From Lachnospiraceae bacterium (GTDB lineage Bacteria; Bacillota; Clostridia; Lachnospirales; Lachnospiraceae): a stretch of 64,000 nt of DNA. Where the stretch lies: the NCBI GenBank assembly GCA_910574965.1, contig CAJTDB010000003.1, forward strand, positions 1 to 64,000, in the 5' to 3' direction. Shown here piece by piece: positions 31,740 through 41,078 of this stretch. The notes beneath the pieces were generated by a model. The model saw nothing but the letters and a program-made list of their open reading frames with translations, was not told where the DNA came from and ran no database searches. The position numbers were made by a program, and so were the translations under genes. The number at the start of each line of letters is the position of its first letter. Position 1 is the first letter of the stretch.

Positions 31740-32908
31740 CCTGCTTCACCTCCTATGATTCTATGTACGACCTCCACTCCCCGCGGAAACATCTGCTTCA
31801 AAAGCGCATAGCTGCCTTCGTTGGCCGCTGCTCCGTCCAAAACTTCTGCAAAAAATTCCCGGCAGGGCAGTCGATTTTTCCAATAATTTTTCCCATGTCC
31901 GGAACCGAGCGGATTAGAAATACCGGTAAAACTCTCGATCATATCCGAAAGTGCCAGCGTCTCCTTCAAGGACCAGCGATTTTTCACCGCCTCGGCATTC
32001 ATCTTCAGCACCAGCTTCCAGTCCGTCAGCTCCCCTTTTAAGTCAGCAAAATCCTGCTGCAGCGCCTCATAAAGCGCCCCGTTTCCCCATTTTTCCGAAA
32101 TCGGCTCACCGTCTCCCATAAGGTAATCGATGTTATGGCCGAATTCATGAAAGGCGGCCTGATAGGGTTTTTGCGCCAGACCACCCAAGGCAATCGCAGC
32201 GGTATTGATACAGACACCCTTTCCGTGCTGATAATACGCTCCGCCCAGATGATGGGCTTTGGCAATGGTCAGCCGGCTTCCGTATATCTCATAAATGTTT
32301 CTCACATCTTCATGCCGGCTTTGATCCAGTACTTCCTGCATAGAACGGACAAACTTTGCCCCAAGCTTCTGTTCATGAGCAGAAAAAGCAGATGCCCGAT
32401 CCAGAGACGGCAGAGCTTCTTCCTGGTCTTTGATATGGGGACACAAATCCGTATCCGTCTCCTCCGCCCGCTTGTCATCTGCTCTCCCGCCGTTCCCCAG
32501 GGAAACGTCCTCGCCCAGCGTCCGGAGCATTTCCTCCATCTGATCCATATATTCCCGGCATTTTTCGGAAGCCCTCTCTGTACTCTCGGCATATTTTTTC
32601 CCGGATAAATGGTCCAGCTTCCTCTGCACTTCTTTTAGCTTCTGAAGTTCCCGGCCAGCTTCCGCTGAAAGTCCTTCCCGCGTCTGCTCCGTCTGTCCTT
32701 TCTGTTCTTCCAGATTTCTCCGCTCATAATCGAACTCATGTTCGATATTCAAAAAGGCCTCCCGAAGCTCCGAATCTGAACTTTCCATGAAATCGCCTGC
32801 GTCCGCCGCCTTTTTCTCCTCTTCTTCAAAAAGCTCAAATTCCGAATCCAGTGCTGTCTTCTGCTCTATGTACCGATCGGCTTTTCCAAAGAGTGCATCA
32901 TATGCCAT
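31736..32908 (-). CDS. Predicted zinc metalloprotease with coiled-coil N-terminus
   Basis: A 390-aa protein; the start at 32908 is chosen because GGGGAG lies seven bases before it, inside the longer frame. Residues 1-115 are a charged coiled coil and 140-180 a linker. The catalytic part is about 190-390 with HEFGH (about 254-258) in AAFHEFGHNIDYLMG, a zincin site, and a downstream acidic helix (CREFFAEVLDG) whose Glu could be the third zinc ligand. No signal peptide is seen. It resembles zincin-like toxin or processing proteases. It could mature a substrate of the system or be its effector. Confidence 0.75.
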   Translation of the reverse strand: MAYDALFGKADRYIEQKTALDSEFELFEEEEKKAADAGDFMESSDSELREAFLNIEHEFDYERRNLEEQKGQTEQTREGLSAEAGRELQKLKEVQRKLDHLSGKKYAESTERASEKCREYMDQMEEMLRTLGEDVSLGNGGRADDKRAEETDTDLCPHIKDQEEALPSLDRASAFSAHEQKLGAKFVRSMQEVLDQSRHEDVRNIYEIYGSRLTIAKAHHLGGAYYQHGKGVCINTAAIALGGLAQKPYQAAFHEFGHNIDYLMGDGEPISEKWGNGALYEALQQDFADLKGELTDWKLVLKMNAEAVKNRWSLKETLALSDMIESFTGISNPLGSGHGKNYWKNRLPCREFFAEVLDGAAANEGSYALLKQMFPRGVEVVHRIIGGEAG

Positions 32909-32941
32909 TTTCATTCTCCCCATTGCCCGAAGAATCGCTTT

Positions 32942-35521
32942 TTAACCGGAAAGCCACGAGATTCCGGCTGCCATCCGCTCAAAAAGTTTCTCCTGGTCTT
33001 CTGGATTTTCTTTTAAAAGTATTCTGGTCCTCTCCATAAAATATTTCAGTTCTTCCAGAAGAACCGCCTGTCCTTCTGTCCGCTCCTGCACATTCATCTT
33101 CACATATTCATTTATTTCCATCACAAATTCCAGCCAGTCCACCGCTAACTGCATCCGATTCCGTTCATGCTGAATCACCTGGGCTTCTAACTTGGCTCTC
33201 TGCTCTTCCTTCGCATCTTTTCCTTTCGCAAGGAATGCGGCATTTTTTCTGAGAATCTCTCCCTCTCGAAACCGCATCTGATATCTTTCCTGAAGCTTCT
33301 CCTTCTTCGTCTGAAATTTCACCATCATAATCTGAAAATCCCGGCGCATAACGGTCTGATAGGATGCCCTGCCGGACAGAAGCGCAAACAGCTCCTCATT
33401 GTCCGGCGGCTCCGAATCATCTTCATATTCCTGAATCTTCACCTCAAAGGGCTTCTGCACTCCGTCATAAATGCACAGAGCATGACCCGATGGAAATGTG
33501 CCCATCCGTTCCATCTGCACCCCGTCCGCGGACATCGTGGATGCCAGAAGCTGCCGGTCATCCGCAGCCGTAATCCGGTGACCGAGTTTTAAAGATGTGT
33601 TTTTTGTAACCTGGGGAGCCAGCGCTGTAGGAAGCTGGTCGGCAATCACGATGGCTTCTCGAAGAGCACGCACCTCCGCCAGCATTTCTACAATATATTT
33701 GGTGGAAGCTACTTTGGCATCGCCGTTCTCTGCGTTGGCCACAGTGGTCGGCCCGATCAGATTATGTGCCTCTTCCAGAAAGATCACATGGCGGGGTTTT
33801 TCTTTCGGCGCCTTTGGGTTTTGGCGCAGAAGCTCCCGAATGAGTGTCAAAAGCAGAAGCGTCAGGAAGTTCGCTGCGTCCGGCCCTAAAGATTCCAGTT
33901 CGATTACACATTTTATCCGCAGCCACTCTTCCGGTATAACCGTAGAACCTGACACATCAAAGGCATTTCCCATTTCCCTCGTAATCAAAGAACCGATACG
34001 CACCTGCAGGCAGGATTTTAGATTGCTTCGGACTTCCGGTGCATAGTCCGAAGCGTCCAAAAGCTCAGCCAGCTTGTCATACAGTTCCCGGATGTTCGGA
34101 TAGCTCCGGGATCCGTCATTCGTCTCAAAAGAATACCAGCCGTGATCCCGGTACACCTGTTCGATTCCCTGGGATATGAGAGCCGGCATAGGCGGCGTCA
34201 GATCAAAAGCGCCCTCAAAAACCTGAATGATATTGTCAATATGCTCCGACAGTTTCAGTCCTTTCGGAAATTCAAAAGGATTGATTCGAAGGGGGAAGGC
34301 TCCTGCTGTTCCGGGGGAGAATACTAAAAGCTCCGGAAGATGCCTGTTATGAGCCAGTACCCGGTATTCCTTCTTGGCCGGCTCCAGCACCAGAATGGGA
34401 ATGTGATGTTCCCCTGCCAACTGCGAGGAAATATGCAGCATACTGAACGTCTTTCCGCTTCCCGGCATCCCTGCCAGAAGGGCATGTTTGGGCAGCTCCT
34501 TCAGAGGCATGTATACGTCATAACCGCTGCCGTCCTTTCCCAGATACAGTCCGTCCTTCTCATAGACAGGCGCGGACTCTTTGGGAATCTCAATGGTCTC
34601 ACCCGGATACAAGACCGGAAGCATGGCAAAGGGCACTAATTCTTTCAGAAGAAAGAGGCTGTTCCACCGGCGCATCCCTCTTGGAGTATCCGAAAGGCAC
34701 ATCTCTTTGGGCATGAGTACCGGCACCAGCGGCTGAAATTCCCCCTTTTCACAGACAATCCGGTAATTTCCCTCTTCCACTGCCTCCGAAGCCGCTGCGT
34801 CCAGAATCATCTTGGCCAATGCCTCCTCCTCTGCATAAGCGCTGATCTGGCAGAGAAAATGGGGATTATTTCTTAGACTGTCAAAAAATTTCTCATACTG
34901 ACGCAGACACTGTTCTGCATTCTCGTCCCGATTTCCAGGATTCATTTTCGATGTGCTGCGCATGTACTGCATCTGAGTCCGGAAGGAATCCCGCATGGAC
35001 TCGGATGCGTCCACTGCCCGCAGGGTGACTGTATAGGCTGCCGGGCGCTGCAGCTTCTGCATCATGCGGAACAGTCCCATCAGCCTGGCTTTCTCGTTGG
35101 AACTCCATGGATTTACCATATAGAAACGATTGCTCTGATCCGGAAGGGAAGAAGCAACAAAGCCGTCCTGCTTTGCCAGAAAGGCGCAGAAAGGAAAGAC
35201 CGGACCGGCTTTTGGCATCACCTTTTCAAAAGGATAATATACAGACAGCGGGGAAGCGGTCATAAATGCCTCCATACACACCGGTGCATCCTCTGCATCC
35301 GCCCGCAAAAACACATTCAGCCGCTTCCCCGGCGGCAGAGACGGATCATACTGGTAAATCAGATGATAAATCTCCCGGAATAACAGGCCCTTTCGATTCA
35401 TCTGCCGGTAAAAGGAACCATGCTGCCGGATCACATCCTCCACGCCGCCGCTCTCCTCGGCGCTGTACTTCGCCAGCGTCAGATCCGGAAGGCAGTGAAA
35501 CGTATAAAATTCCGCCCCCAT
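32942..35521 (-). CDS. HerA/VirB4-like ATPase
   Basis: An 859-aa protein. The N-terminal 340 residues are not recognised. Walker A is GMPGSGKTFS (about 353), followed by ILVLEPAKKEYRVL. Walker B is HVIFLEEAHNLIG (about 580). IADQLPTALAPQVTKNTSLK is the C-terminal sensor region typical of HerA-like (DUF87) ATPases. A helical tail (about 700-859) follows. Such hexameric ATPases pump DNA or protein through pores. It starts one base after the stop of the 158-aa gene. With the FtsK-like protein the operon has two distinct translocase ATPases. Confidence 0.85.
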   Translation of the reverse strand: MGAEFYTFHCLPDLTLAKYSAEESGGVEDVIRQHGSFYRQMNRKGLLFREIYHLIYQYDPSLPPGKRLNVFLRADAEDAPVCMEAFMTASPLSVYYPFEKVMPKAGPVFPFCAFLAKQDGFVASSLPDQSNRFYMVNPWSSNEKARLMGLFRMMQKLQRPAAYTVTLRAVDASESMRDSFRTQMQYMRSTSKMNPGNRDENAEQCLRQYEKFFDSLRNNPHFLCQISAYAEEEALAKMILDAAASEAVEEGNYRIVCEKGEFQPLVPVLMPKEMCLSDTPRGMRRWNSLFLLKELVPFAMLPVLYPGETIEIPKESAPVYEKDGLYLGKDGSGYDVYMPLKELPKHALLAGMPGSGKTFSMLHISSQLAGEHHIPILVLEPAKKEYRVLAHNRHLPELLVFSPGTAGAFPLRINPFEFPKGLKLSEHIDNIIQVFEGAFDLTPPMPALISQGIEQVYRDHGWYSFETNDGSRSYPNIRELYDKLAELLDASDYAPEVRSNLKSCLQVRIGSLITREMGNAFDVSGSTVIPEEWLRIKCVIELESLGPDAANFLTLLLLTLIRELLRQNPKAPKEKPRHVIFLEEAHNLIGPTTVANAENGDAKVASTKYIVEMLAEVRALREAIVIADQLPTALAPQVTKNTSLKLGHRITAADDRQLLASTMSADGVQMERMGTFPSGHALCIYDGVQKPFEVKIQEYEDDSEPPDNEELFALLSGRASYQTVMRRDFQIMMVKFQTKKEKLQERYQMRFREGEILRKNAAFLAKGKDAKEEQRAKLEAQVIQHERNRMQLAVDWLEFVMEINEYVKMNVQERTEGQAVLLEELKYFMERTRILLKENPEDQEKLFERMAAGISWLSG

Positions 35522-35522
35522 C

Positions 35523-35999
35523 TTACAGACTGTCCTTTACATTTTGGACGCTCTGGTCCGCATTCTTTACTGCCTGCTCCAGATTTTTCAAAAGGTCCTC
35601 TCCGGTCTTTGTGTTTCCTTCGATGGATGTTTTTGCCCTGCTAATGGCGTCTTTTCCGTATTTGCTGGTAATGGACTCCAGCCTGCTCTTTGCCGTATGA
35701 TTGTCACTGATCTTTGCGCTTACATCTTTCTGCAGGGAATCGGCAAGCTTTGCAGCCTTATCGATGACGGATTTTTTCACTGATTCGATATCGCTGGCCG
35801 CATCTTCTTTTCCCCTATTCTTTGCGTCAAGGATCCTGTCCATGATATCCGCATCCAGACTTCCCGGCATATCCTCAAGCTGCTCCCTGACTTCCCTGTA
35901 TTCCTCCCCCATCTTTGAAATATCCCGGATGCCTTCGTCCAGCTTCTCTTGTACATCGGTCTTTCCTTTTATCACACAGTCATTCATCGTCATTCCCAT
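35523..35999 (-). CDS. Small helical protein, possible secreted substrate (158 aa)
   Basis: The start at 35999 follows AGGAGGG. The protein is all-helical, polar and Lys/Asp/Ser-rich (VQEKLDEGIRDISKMGEEYR; DLLKNLEQAVKNADQSVQNV), with no Cys except near the start. Size and heptad character recall WXG100/LXG-type secreted helical-hairpin proteins, but no WxG motif is present, so this is only a resemblance. It is encoded directly before the HerA-like ATPase. Confidence 0.6.
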   Translation of the reverse strand: MGMTMNDCVIKGKTDVQEKLDEGIRDISKMGEEYREVREQLEDMPGSLDADIMDRILDAKNRGKEDAASDIESVKKSVIDKAAKLADSLQKDVSAKISDNHTAKSRLESITSKYGKDAISRAKTSIEGNTKTGEDLLKNLEQAVKNADQSVQNVKDSL

Positions 36000-36039
36000 A
36001 TCCTTATTCCCTCCTAAATGGTCGTCCTGTATTTATGTA

Positions 36040-36594
36040 TTATCTGCTTTTACTGTACGTTTTTACATATGGTTCTTCGGAAGATACCCCAATCTGGTCA
36101 ATCCAGGCAATCCGTTTTATACAGCCCTCCACCAGATTCCGGTTATAGACGATCCGCCGTTTCGTCTCTTCTAATGTACTGCTGATCTGCGCACCCCCGT
36201 AACGGCTGCCGGATACACTCATAAGCTTTTCGGCTGCCTCATGAAGCGTTCTTAGGTTGTTCTCTCCCTCCGCCTGGTAGAACACATACTCTGCCCGCAG
36301 TCCTAGAAGCTCTTTTCCCATAATCTTAAGCCGGCTTTCGATCCCATCTGCCAGGGCTCTATATCTGGCCGCCTGATCCATACATTCAGCCGACTGTGAA
36401 ATCATCTTCGCAGACTGATCCGCATCTTCCTCGGCGTACGCCTGATTTATAAGCATGTCTGCCCGGGCCAAGAATTCTTCCGCCTGAATCCGGTATCCGG
36501 CGCACTGATTCCGGCCGCTTAAGATCTCGTTTCCTGTTGTCTTTGTACGTTCGTCCAGCAGCCGAAGCTCTGCTTCCAGTTGCTTTGTATTCAT
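36040..36594 (-). CDS. Helical coiled-coil protein (184 aa)
   Basis: The start at 36594 overlaps the pseudokinase stop by 4 bp (ATGA). The protein is almost wholly helical (MNTKQLEAELRLLDERTKTT; ADMLINQAYAEEDADQSAKM), with a Gly/Ser break near residue 140. There is no membrane helix or enzyme motif. It is probably a structural or substrate partner of the neighbouring 158-aa protein and the ATPases. Confidence 0.6.
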   Translation of the reverse strand: MNTKQLEAELRLLDERTKTTGNEILSGRNQCAGYRIQAEEFLARADMLINQAYAEEDADQSAKMISQSAECMDQAARYRALADGIESRLKIMGKELLGLRAEYVFYQAEGENNLRTLHEAAEKLMSVSGSRYGGAQISSTLEETKRRIVYNRNLVEGCIKRIAWIDQIGVSSEEPYVKTYSKSR

Positions 36595-39038
36595 CCGTTC
36601 CCTGCCCCCAGTCCGTTTCTGCATCTGACCGGCTGTCCGCTCTGCACGGACCGGCTGATCTCCCCCCGTCTTCTGCCTGTTGTATCCATCATCAAAACGA
36701 CGGACGCACGTTTTTCCTCCCGGTTAGTCTGCTCTCGGTTCCAGAACCTGATCCGCTCTCTTTTCGTATGATACCATACAAAGGTGCCTGCCAGAAACAG
36801 GCTGCCGGGCAGCGCCAGAATAAGCCCTATGGACAGGACTCCAAGGACCGCAAGCCACACACCTACAGCGCAGGCTGCCGCTCCATATAAAAAGTTTCGA
36901 AGCAGAATCTTTTGGTATTCTTTCTCTTTCTGCACTTCCATCGGTACCGTCTCCGGCGCATATTTTTCAAGCAGTTCTTTCAGCCTTTTTTCTTCCTTCC
37001 CCTCTGCCTGCACAAGCCACTTCTCCACCGCTGCCTCGTCCGGCGCTTCCCCTACGGTTTTTAAAAAGGCCGGGCAGACTTCTAATCCGTGTTCCCATGT
37101 ACAGCAAAAATATCCATTTTCATAAACCGGATAATATCCATGTATCGTACAGTCCATCCATCCGTGTTCCAAGGAAAAGGGATTGTCAAGCGTCCTGGCC
37201 GCAAAAGTCTGGTAATCGGCTGCCAGTTTCCGGGCGCGCTCCGCCAGTGTCTCCAGGGAATCCTGCACCGAAAAAGACGCCTGGACAAACGTATCAAACA
37301 GCATCTGATGGCTCACGGAACTGACCCGGTACTCCTGAATATGCTCCGCAAGCCATACCACCGGGGCCAGCTCTCCATAATGCAGAAACAGCCCCCTTGC
37401 CAGGCTCTTCGTCTCTTCGTCCTTTGCCTGATTTTCACAAAGGCTCATCAGAAGGAAAAAGCTCTGATTTGGATGTGTTTTTGATGTCTTCTCTGCGTAT
37501 TCTCCCGCCTGCCCCCATCCGTCGGCCCAAAGCCACGCCTGGAAATACACATCTGAAAGGATGGCGCTGCTTAGTTTCTTTAACGTCCACGGGGCTTTCC
37601 GGTAATGCTCCAGCAGACTGCGGATGCTGACAAATCTTTTCCCTTCCACCTGAAATGCCCGGCTCTGTACCTGTCCTGCAAACCGCATCATACACCGGCT
37701 GACGCCTTTTCCCGGCTTCTCAAGCTCCCACTGTTCCATCTGCGTCAGCTCCAAAAACCTGTCGGACAGATCCGCTTTCCCTCCTGCCCGCACGCGGCAG
37801 AAGAAGGACAGACACTGTTCTTTTAGAAGCTGTCCCAGCATTTCCCTGCCGGAAGCACTCTGTCCGGCAGATGCGGCCAGTTCCTCCATATCCGAACAAG
37901 AAGTTCCATTCCACCACAATCGGTCCAAAGATGGCTGAAGCGTATAAATGCAGCGGAATATTTTTCCGGAAGGTCTGATGGAAGGATCCCTCGCATATGC
38001 GGCAAGCTCTCCGGCGTATTGGGGACATTGTCTTTTTGCAAATTCTGCAAGCGCCGAAACAGTCGGAAGCGTCCATGCCTCTTTGCAGGAAGCCAATGTC
38101 TCTGCCAACTGCCGCACATTCCAGCATTCGGTTTTTCCAACAACAAATGGTTCCGTAAATTGATACACAATTCTGCCGCCTTTTGGCACCAGCGGAAGAA
38201 GCCTGCCGCTGCACCAGCAGCGAAGCTCCCCATATCCCCACCGTTTCTTTGGGTCCGGCAGCAGCAGTCCTAAAACCAGATAGAGTATCCGGTCCTCGGC
38301 GCCGTACAGCTCTAGGGGCGTGCGTTTCAAATGTTCCGTATGGATGCCCGGCACCACCCCGTTGGAAAGGTCTTTTAGAAACATTTCCCTTGTCATGGAA
38401 CCCATAAAGCCGGCCCCCCGGACCAGCGAAAGAATCGTCATACCGAATGCAAAATAATCCGAGCAGGTACTGTACCCATACCGGTCCACCTCCGGAGCTG
38501 TATAACAGCCCTCCTGTCCAAAACCTGGACTTTTCGTCACGGTCGCCTGTCCTGGAAGAAGCACTGCATTCTGCAGTCCGCAGTATGCGATTTGCTGCTC
38601 CCTTTCCCGCCAGAGAATATGTTCCGGGCTAAGATCCCGAAGCAGAATGCGGTTCCGATGATACTGACTGACTACATAAGCCAACTGGGGAATAATCCGG
38701 TCTGTCAGAAGCTTTGGAGAAACCGGCATCTGCTCCATACTCCTGGCCTTTATGACAGGACTTACGGAAAACAGAAATCCCCCATGTTCTCCTGTATCTT
38801 CCGGCAGCACAGCGCCTTTCACGGAAACCGACAGGAGTGCCTGCAGCACCTCCTCTGTTACAGAGCAGTCACGGTCATACAGCTTCAGTCTCCAGCATTT
38901 CCCGTCTTCGCTCCGGCACCCTGCCGTCACTGAACGTTCGCTCATGCTTAATGTATTGATAATTGTATAAGAATGCCTTCTGCCTTTTAACACCGCACCC
39001 GGCGGCAGAGATATCCGGATTTTCTGCATGTCACTCAT
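36591..39038 (-). CDS. Membrane-anchored pseudokinase
   Basis: An 815-aa protein. Residues 20-290 have a Ser/Thr kinase fold: a beta-3 lysine in CWRLKLYD, a catalytic loop LLRDLSPEHILW (about 132) and an APE motif in CYTAPEVDRYG. The Mg-binding DFG is replaced by YCGL (about 152), and the loop His and Asn are changed, so it should be inactive or atypical. A long helical middle follows. Two hydrophobic segments (about 717-755) and a basic tail place it in the membrane. ATGA overlaps link it to both neighbours. It could be a scaffold that recruits the active kinase or its substrates to the membrane. Confidence 0.78.
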   Translation of the reverse strand: MSDMQKIRISLPPGAVLKGRRHSYTIINTLSMSERSVTAGCRSEDGKCWRLKLYDRDCSVTEEVLQALLSVSVKGAVLPEDTGEHGGFLFSVSPVIKARSMEQMPVSPKLLTDRIIPQLAYVVSQYHRNRILLRDLSPEHILWREREQQIAYCGLQNAVLLPGQATVTKSPGFGQEGCYTAPEVDRYGYSTCSDYFAFGMTILSLVRGAGFMGSMTREMFLKDLSNGVVPGIHTEHLKRTPLELYGAEDRILYLVLGLLLPDPKKRWGYGELRCWCSGRLLPLVPKGGRIVYQFTEPFVVGKTECWNVRQLAETLASCKEAWTLPTVSALAEFAKRQCPQYAGELAAYARDPSIRPSGKIFRCIYTLQPSLDRLWWNGTSCSDMEELAASAGQSASGREMLGQLLKEQCLSFFCRVRAGGKADLSDRFLELTQMEQWELEKPGKGVSRCMMRFAGQVQSRAFQVEGKRFVSIRSLLEHYRKAPWTLKKLSSAILSDVYFQAWLWADGWGQAGEYAEKTSKTHPNQSFFLLMSLCENQAKDEETKSLARGLFLHYGELAPVVWLAEHIQEYRVSSVSHQMLFDTFVQASFSVQDSLETLAERARKLAADYQTFAARTLDNPFSLEHGWMDCTIHGYYPVYENGYFCCTWEHGLEVCPAFLKTVGEAPDEAAVEKWLVQAEGKEEKRLKELLEKYAPETVPMEVQKEKEYQKILLRNFLYGAAACAVGVWLAVLGVLSIGLILALPGSLFLAGTFVWYHTKRERIRFWNREQTNREEKRASVVLMMDTTGRRRGEISRSVQSGQPVRCRNGLGAGNG

Positions 39039-40978
39039 CCTGTCACCTTCACCGTAAGTTCTGCTCTGTTGTTTTTCTCGAAAATACGTTCGACCGTCAC
39101 CTGGGTATCCCGGACCGCCCCATGGTCGAACAGAAATCCAGCCAGCGGATTCAAAAGCATTTTCTCAACCATATTGCCGATTCCCCGGCCTCCCTGTCCT
39201 TTCGGAAGATCTTTCTCTGCAAATTCATATAAATCCTGTCTTGCCTGCTCCGTTACCAGAAGCCGAATCTGTTTATCCGCCCACAGATTCCGGGCAATGC
39301 TCCGGATCTGCTTGTCCAGAATCGGACGCAGACTTTCTTTCCGGATAAAATCAAATACCAGAATATTCTCCCCAATCCGGTTCAAAAGCTCCGGCCTTCC
39401 CAGTTCTTCATTAAAATAGCGCGTTACCCCGCCGAGGATTCGTTCGCGTACGGTTTCGTATTCCTGATCTTCTTCAAAGCAAACGCCCGGAACGCGGACC
39501 CCCGGATGAATTTCTGACGGAACCGTCATACCCAGATTACTCGTGAATATGATCAGACAATCCTGGAAATACACAGTCTCTCCCCGTCCGTCTGTAATTC
39601 GTCCATCCTCCAGAATCTGAAGAAATTTGTCCAGTACCGACGGATGGGCTTTTTCAATCTCGTCAAACAAAAGCACAGAGAACGGATGTTCTCTTACTGC
39701 ATTGGTCAGTTGCCCGCCGGCTTCATAGCCCACATATCCGGGCGGCGCTCCCAAAAGCCGCTGGTCTGACTGCTCCTGCCGGTATTCACTCATATCAAAA
39801 CGGATCATATTGCGTTCATCTAAGAAAATCAGCTCGGTCAGCGCTTTGGCCAGCTCCGTCTTTCCCGTGCCTGTGGGGCCTGCCAGAAAAAGGATACCTC
39901 TTGGCTTTGAAGAAGCACCTGAATGCTGCAGTCCGGACATGCCCATAGCTGCCCTTTTTACAATGTCCACCGCCGCCCGGACGACGGGTTCCTGGCCCAG
40001 CACCCGCCTGCGAATCTGTTCTTCTGCCGAAGAAAGCCGCCCTGCGTCTAACTGAAGCCATGGATTGTCCTGAACCCCGTGCTTATAGAGCAGAATGGCC
40101 TTATCAATGCTGTGAATGTCCAGCCGGCGGATCCTGGCCGCCTGAAACACCCTTGCAATATCCTGTGTCGTAAATCCTTCCGTAGCCCCCACAAAGGTAT
40201 CATGAAACAAAGCCCGGTCCTCCGGCGCCGCTTCTGCATATCCCGGAAAATTCATGGAATATCCGCCTATGATCTGGTCCCGCATCCGATAGTCCGGCTT
40301 GGGAATATGAATATTTTTCAGCCCCGGATGGGACAGGCAGTACCAGGCCGGAAGATCGTTCAGCTTATCGGCCATCAAAAACAACTGATTTTTCAGCATT
40401 TTGTTTTTCTGCCCTTCCGGCCCGGACACTGGATTCCTTCTGGCACCGGCAGCCCCTTCCTGAAAATGAAGAAAAATCATGCGCTCACTTTCATCCAGGT
40501 CATCGGGTCTTGCCATCATACGGGAAGTATAACTCACAAGAACTGCCGCCGGTATCTGACATCTTTCCAGAAACAGATGAATCATCCGCGCAGCATTCTC
40601 CATAGTGTCCGGAACGAAAGAAGCTTCTCCGCGGCTGTCTCTGCGTCTGTGAAGTCTGAGCGCGCGTTCCTGTTCCTCTTCTTCCTTCCGCGCCTCAGAG
40701 ACGATCTCCTCCAGAACCGAAAGCACCTGACACGTCCTGGCAAACCCCGGCACTGATCGGAAACCCGACACTGGATCATAGAGCAGGATCCCTTCATATC
40801 CGAGTCCCTGACAGGTCCTGGCCATATACAGATCCAGTGTGCAAAACCCCTGGAGTTTCTGCTCCCGCTCATTAATAATAGGATGCTGGTCGTAAATATT
40901 GCCGGTCAGTACAATCGTATTGACCAGCCGAATAAAAACCGACAATTCCTTCTGCCACTTGCTGCGCTCCAATGTCAT
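39035..40978 (-). CDS. Clp/Hsp100-type AAA+ ATPase with degenerate first module
   Basis: A 647-aa protein with its start at 40978 (AGGAGG). The C-terminal half is a ClpA/B D2-like AAA+ module: Walker A GPTGTGKTELAKAL (about 365), Walker B LLFDEIEKAHPSVLDKFLQI (about 437), sensor IIFTSNLG, an arginine-finger region ELLNRIGENI and a ClpB D2-small end. The first 280 residues look like an AAA-type module without Walker A (VLTGNIYDQHP; LLYDPVSGFRSV). There is no ClpP-binding loop (IGF/L) that I can see. It probably remodels a complex of this system, as the Clp-type ATPases of secretion systems do. Confidence 0.85.
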   Translation of the reverse strand: MTLERSKWQKELSVFIRLVNTIVLTGNIYDQHPIINEREQKLQGFCTLDLYMARTCQGLGYEGILLYDPVSGFRSVPGFARTCQVLSVLEEIVSEARKEEEEQERALRLHRRRDSRGEASFVPDTMENAARMIHLFLERCQIPAAVLVSYTSRMMARPDDLDESERMIFLHFQEGAAGARRNPVSGPEGQKNKMLKNQLFLMADKLNDLPAWYCLSHPGLKNIHIPKPDYRMRDQIIGGYSMNFPGYAEAAPEDRALFHDTFVGATEGFTTQDIARVFQAARIRRLDIHSIDKAILLYKHGVQDNPWLQLDAGRLSSAEEQIRRRVLGQEPVVRAAVDIVKRAAMGMSGLQHSGASSKPRGILFLAGPTGTGKTELAKALTELIFLDERNMIRFDMSEYRQEQSDQRLLGAPPGYVGYEAGGQLTNAVREHPFSVLLFDEIEKAHPSVLDKFLQILEDGRITDGRGETVYFQDCLIIFTSNLGMTVPSEIHPGVRVPGVCFEEDQEYETVRERILGGVTRYFNEELGRPELLNRIGENILVFDFIRKESLRPILDKQIRSIARNLWADKQIRLLVTEQARQDLYEFAEKDLPKGQGGRGIGNMVEKMLLNPLAGFLFDHGAVRDTQVTVERIFEKNNRAELTVKVTG

Positions 40979-41078
40979 GCCACGCCTCCTGTTATCTTTC
41001 TGCATCCGTCCAAAAAGTCTCTCTGGCTTCAAACATGTTCAGCCGCTTTTCAATCTCTTTTTCACGCGCACTGCCCCG

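Noticed and set aside
35523-35999. Calling the 158-aa helical protein a WXG100 substrate
   Set aside because: Size and helices fit, but there is no WxG motif and no secretion signal that I can see, so only a resemblance is noted.
40981-41078. Possible small gene in the 100-bp gap between the radical SAM and Clp-type genes
   Set aside because: The frame is open and helical-looking, but the only in-frame ATG leaves 14 residues and has no ribosome site.
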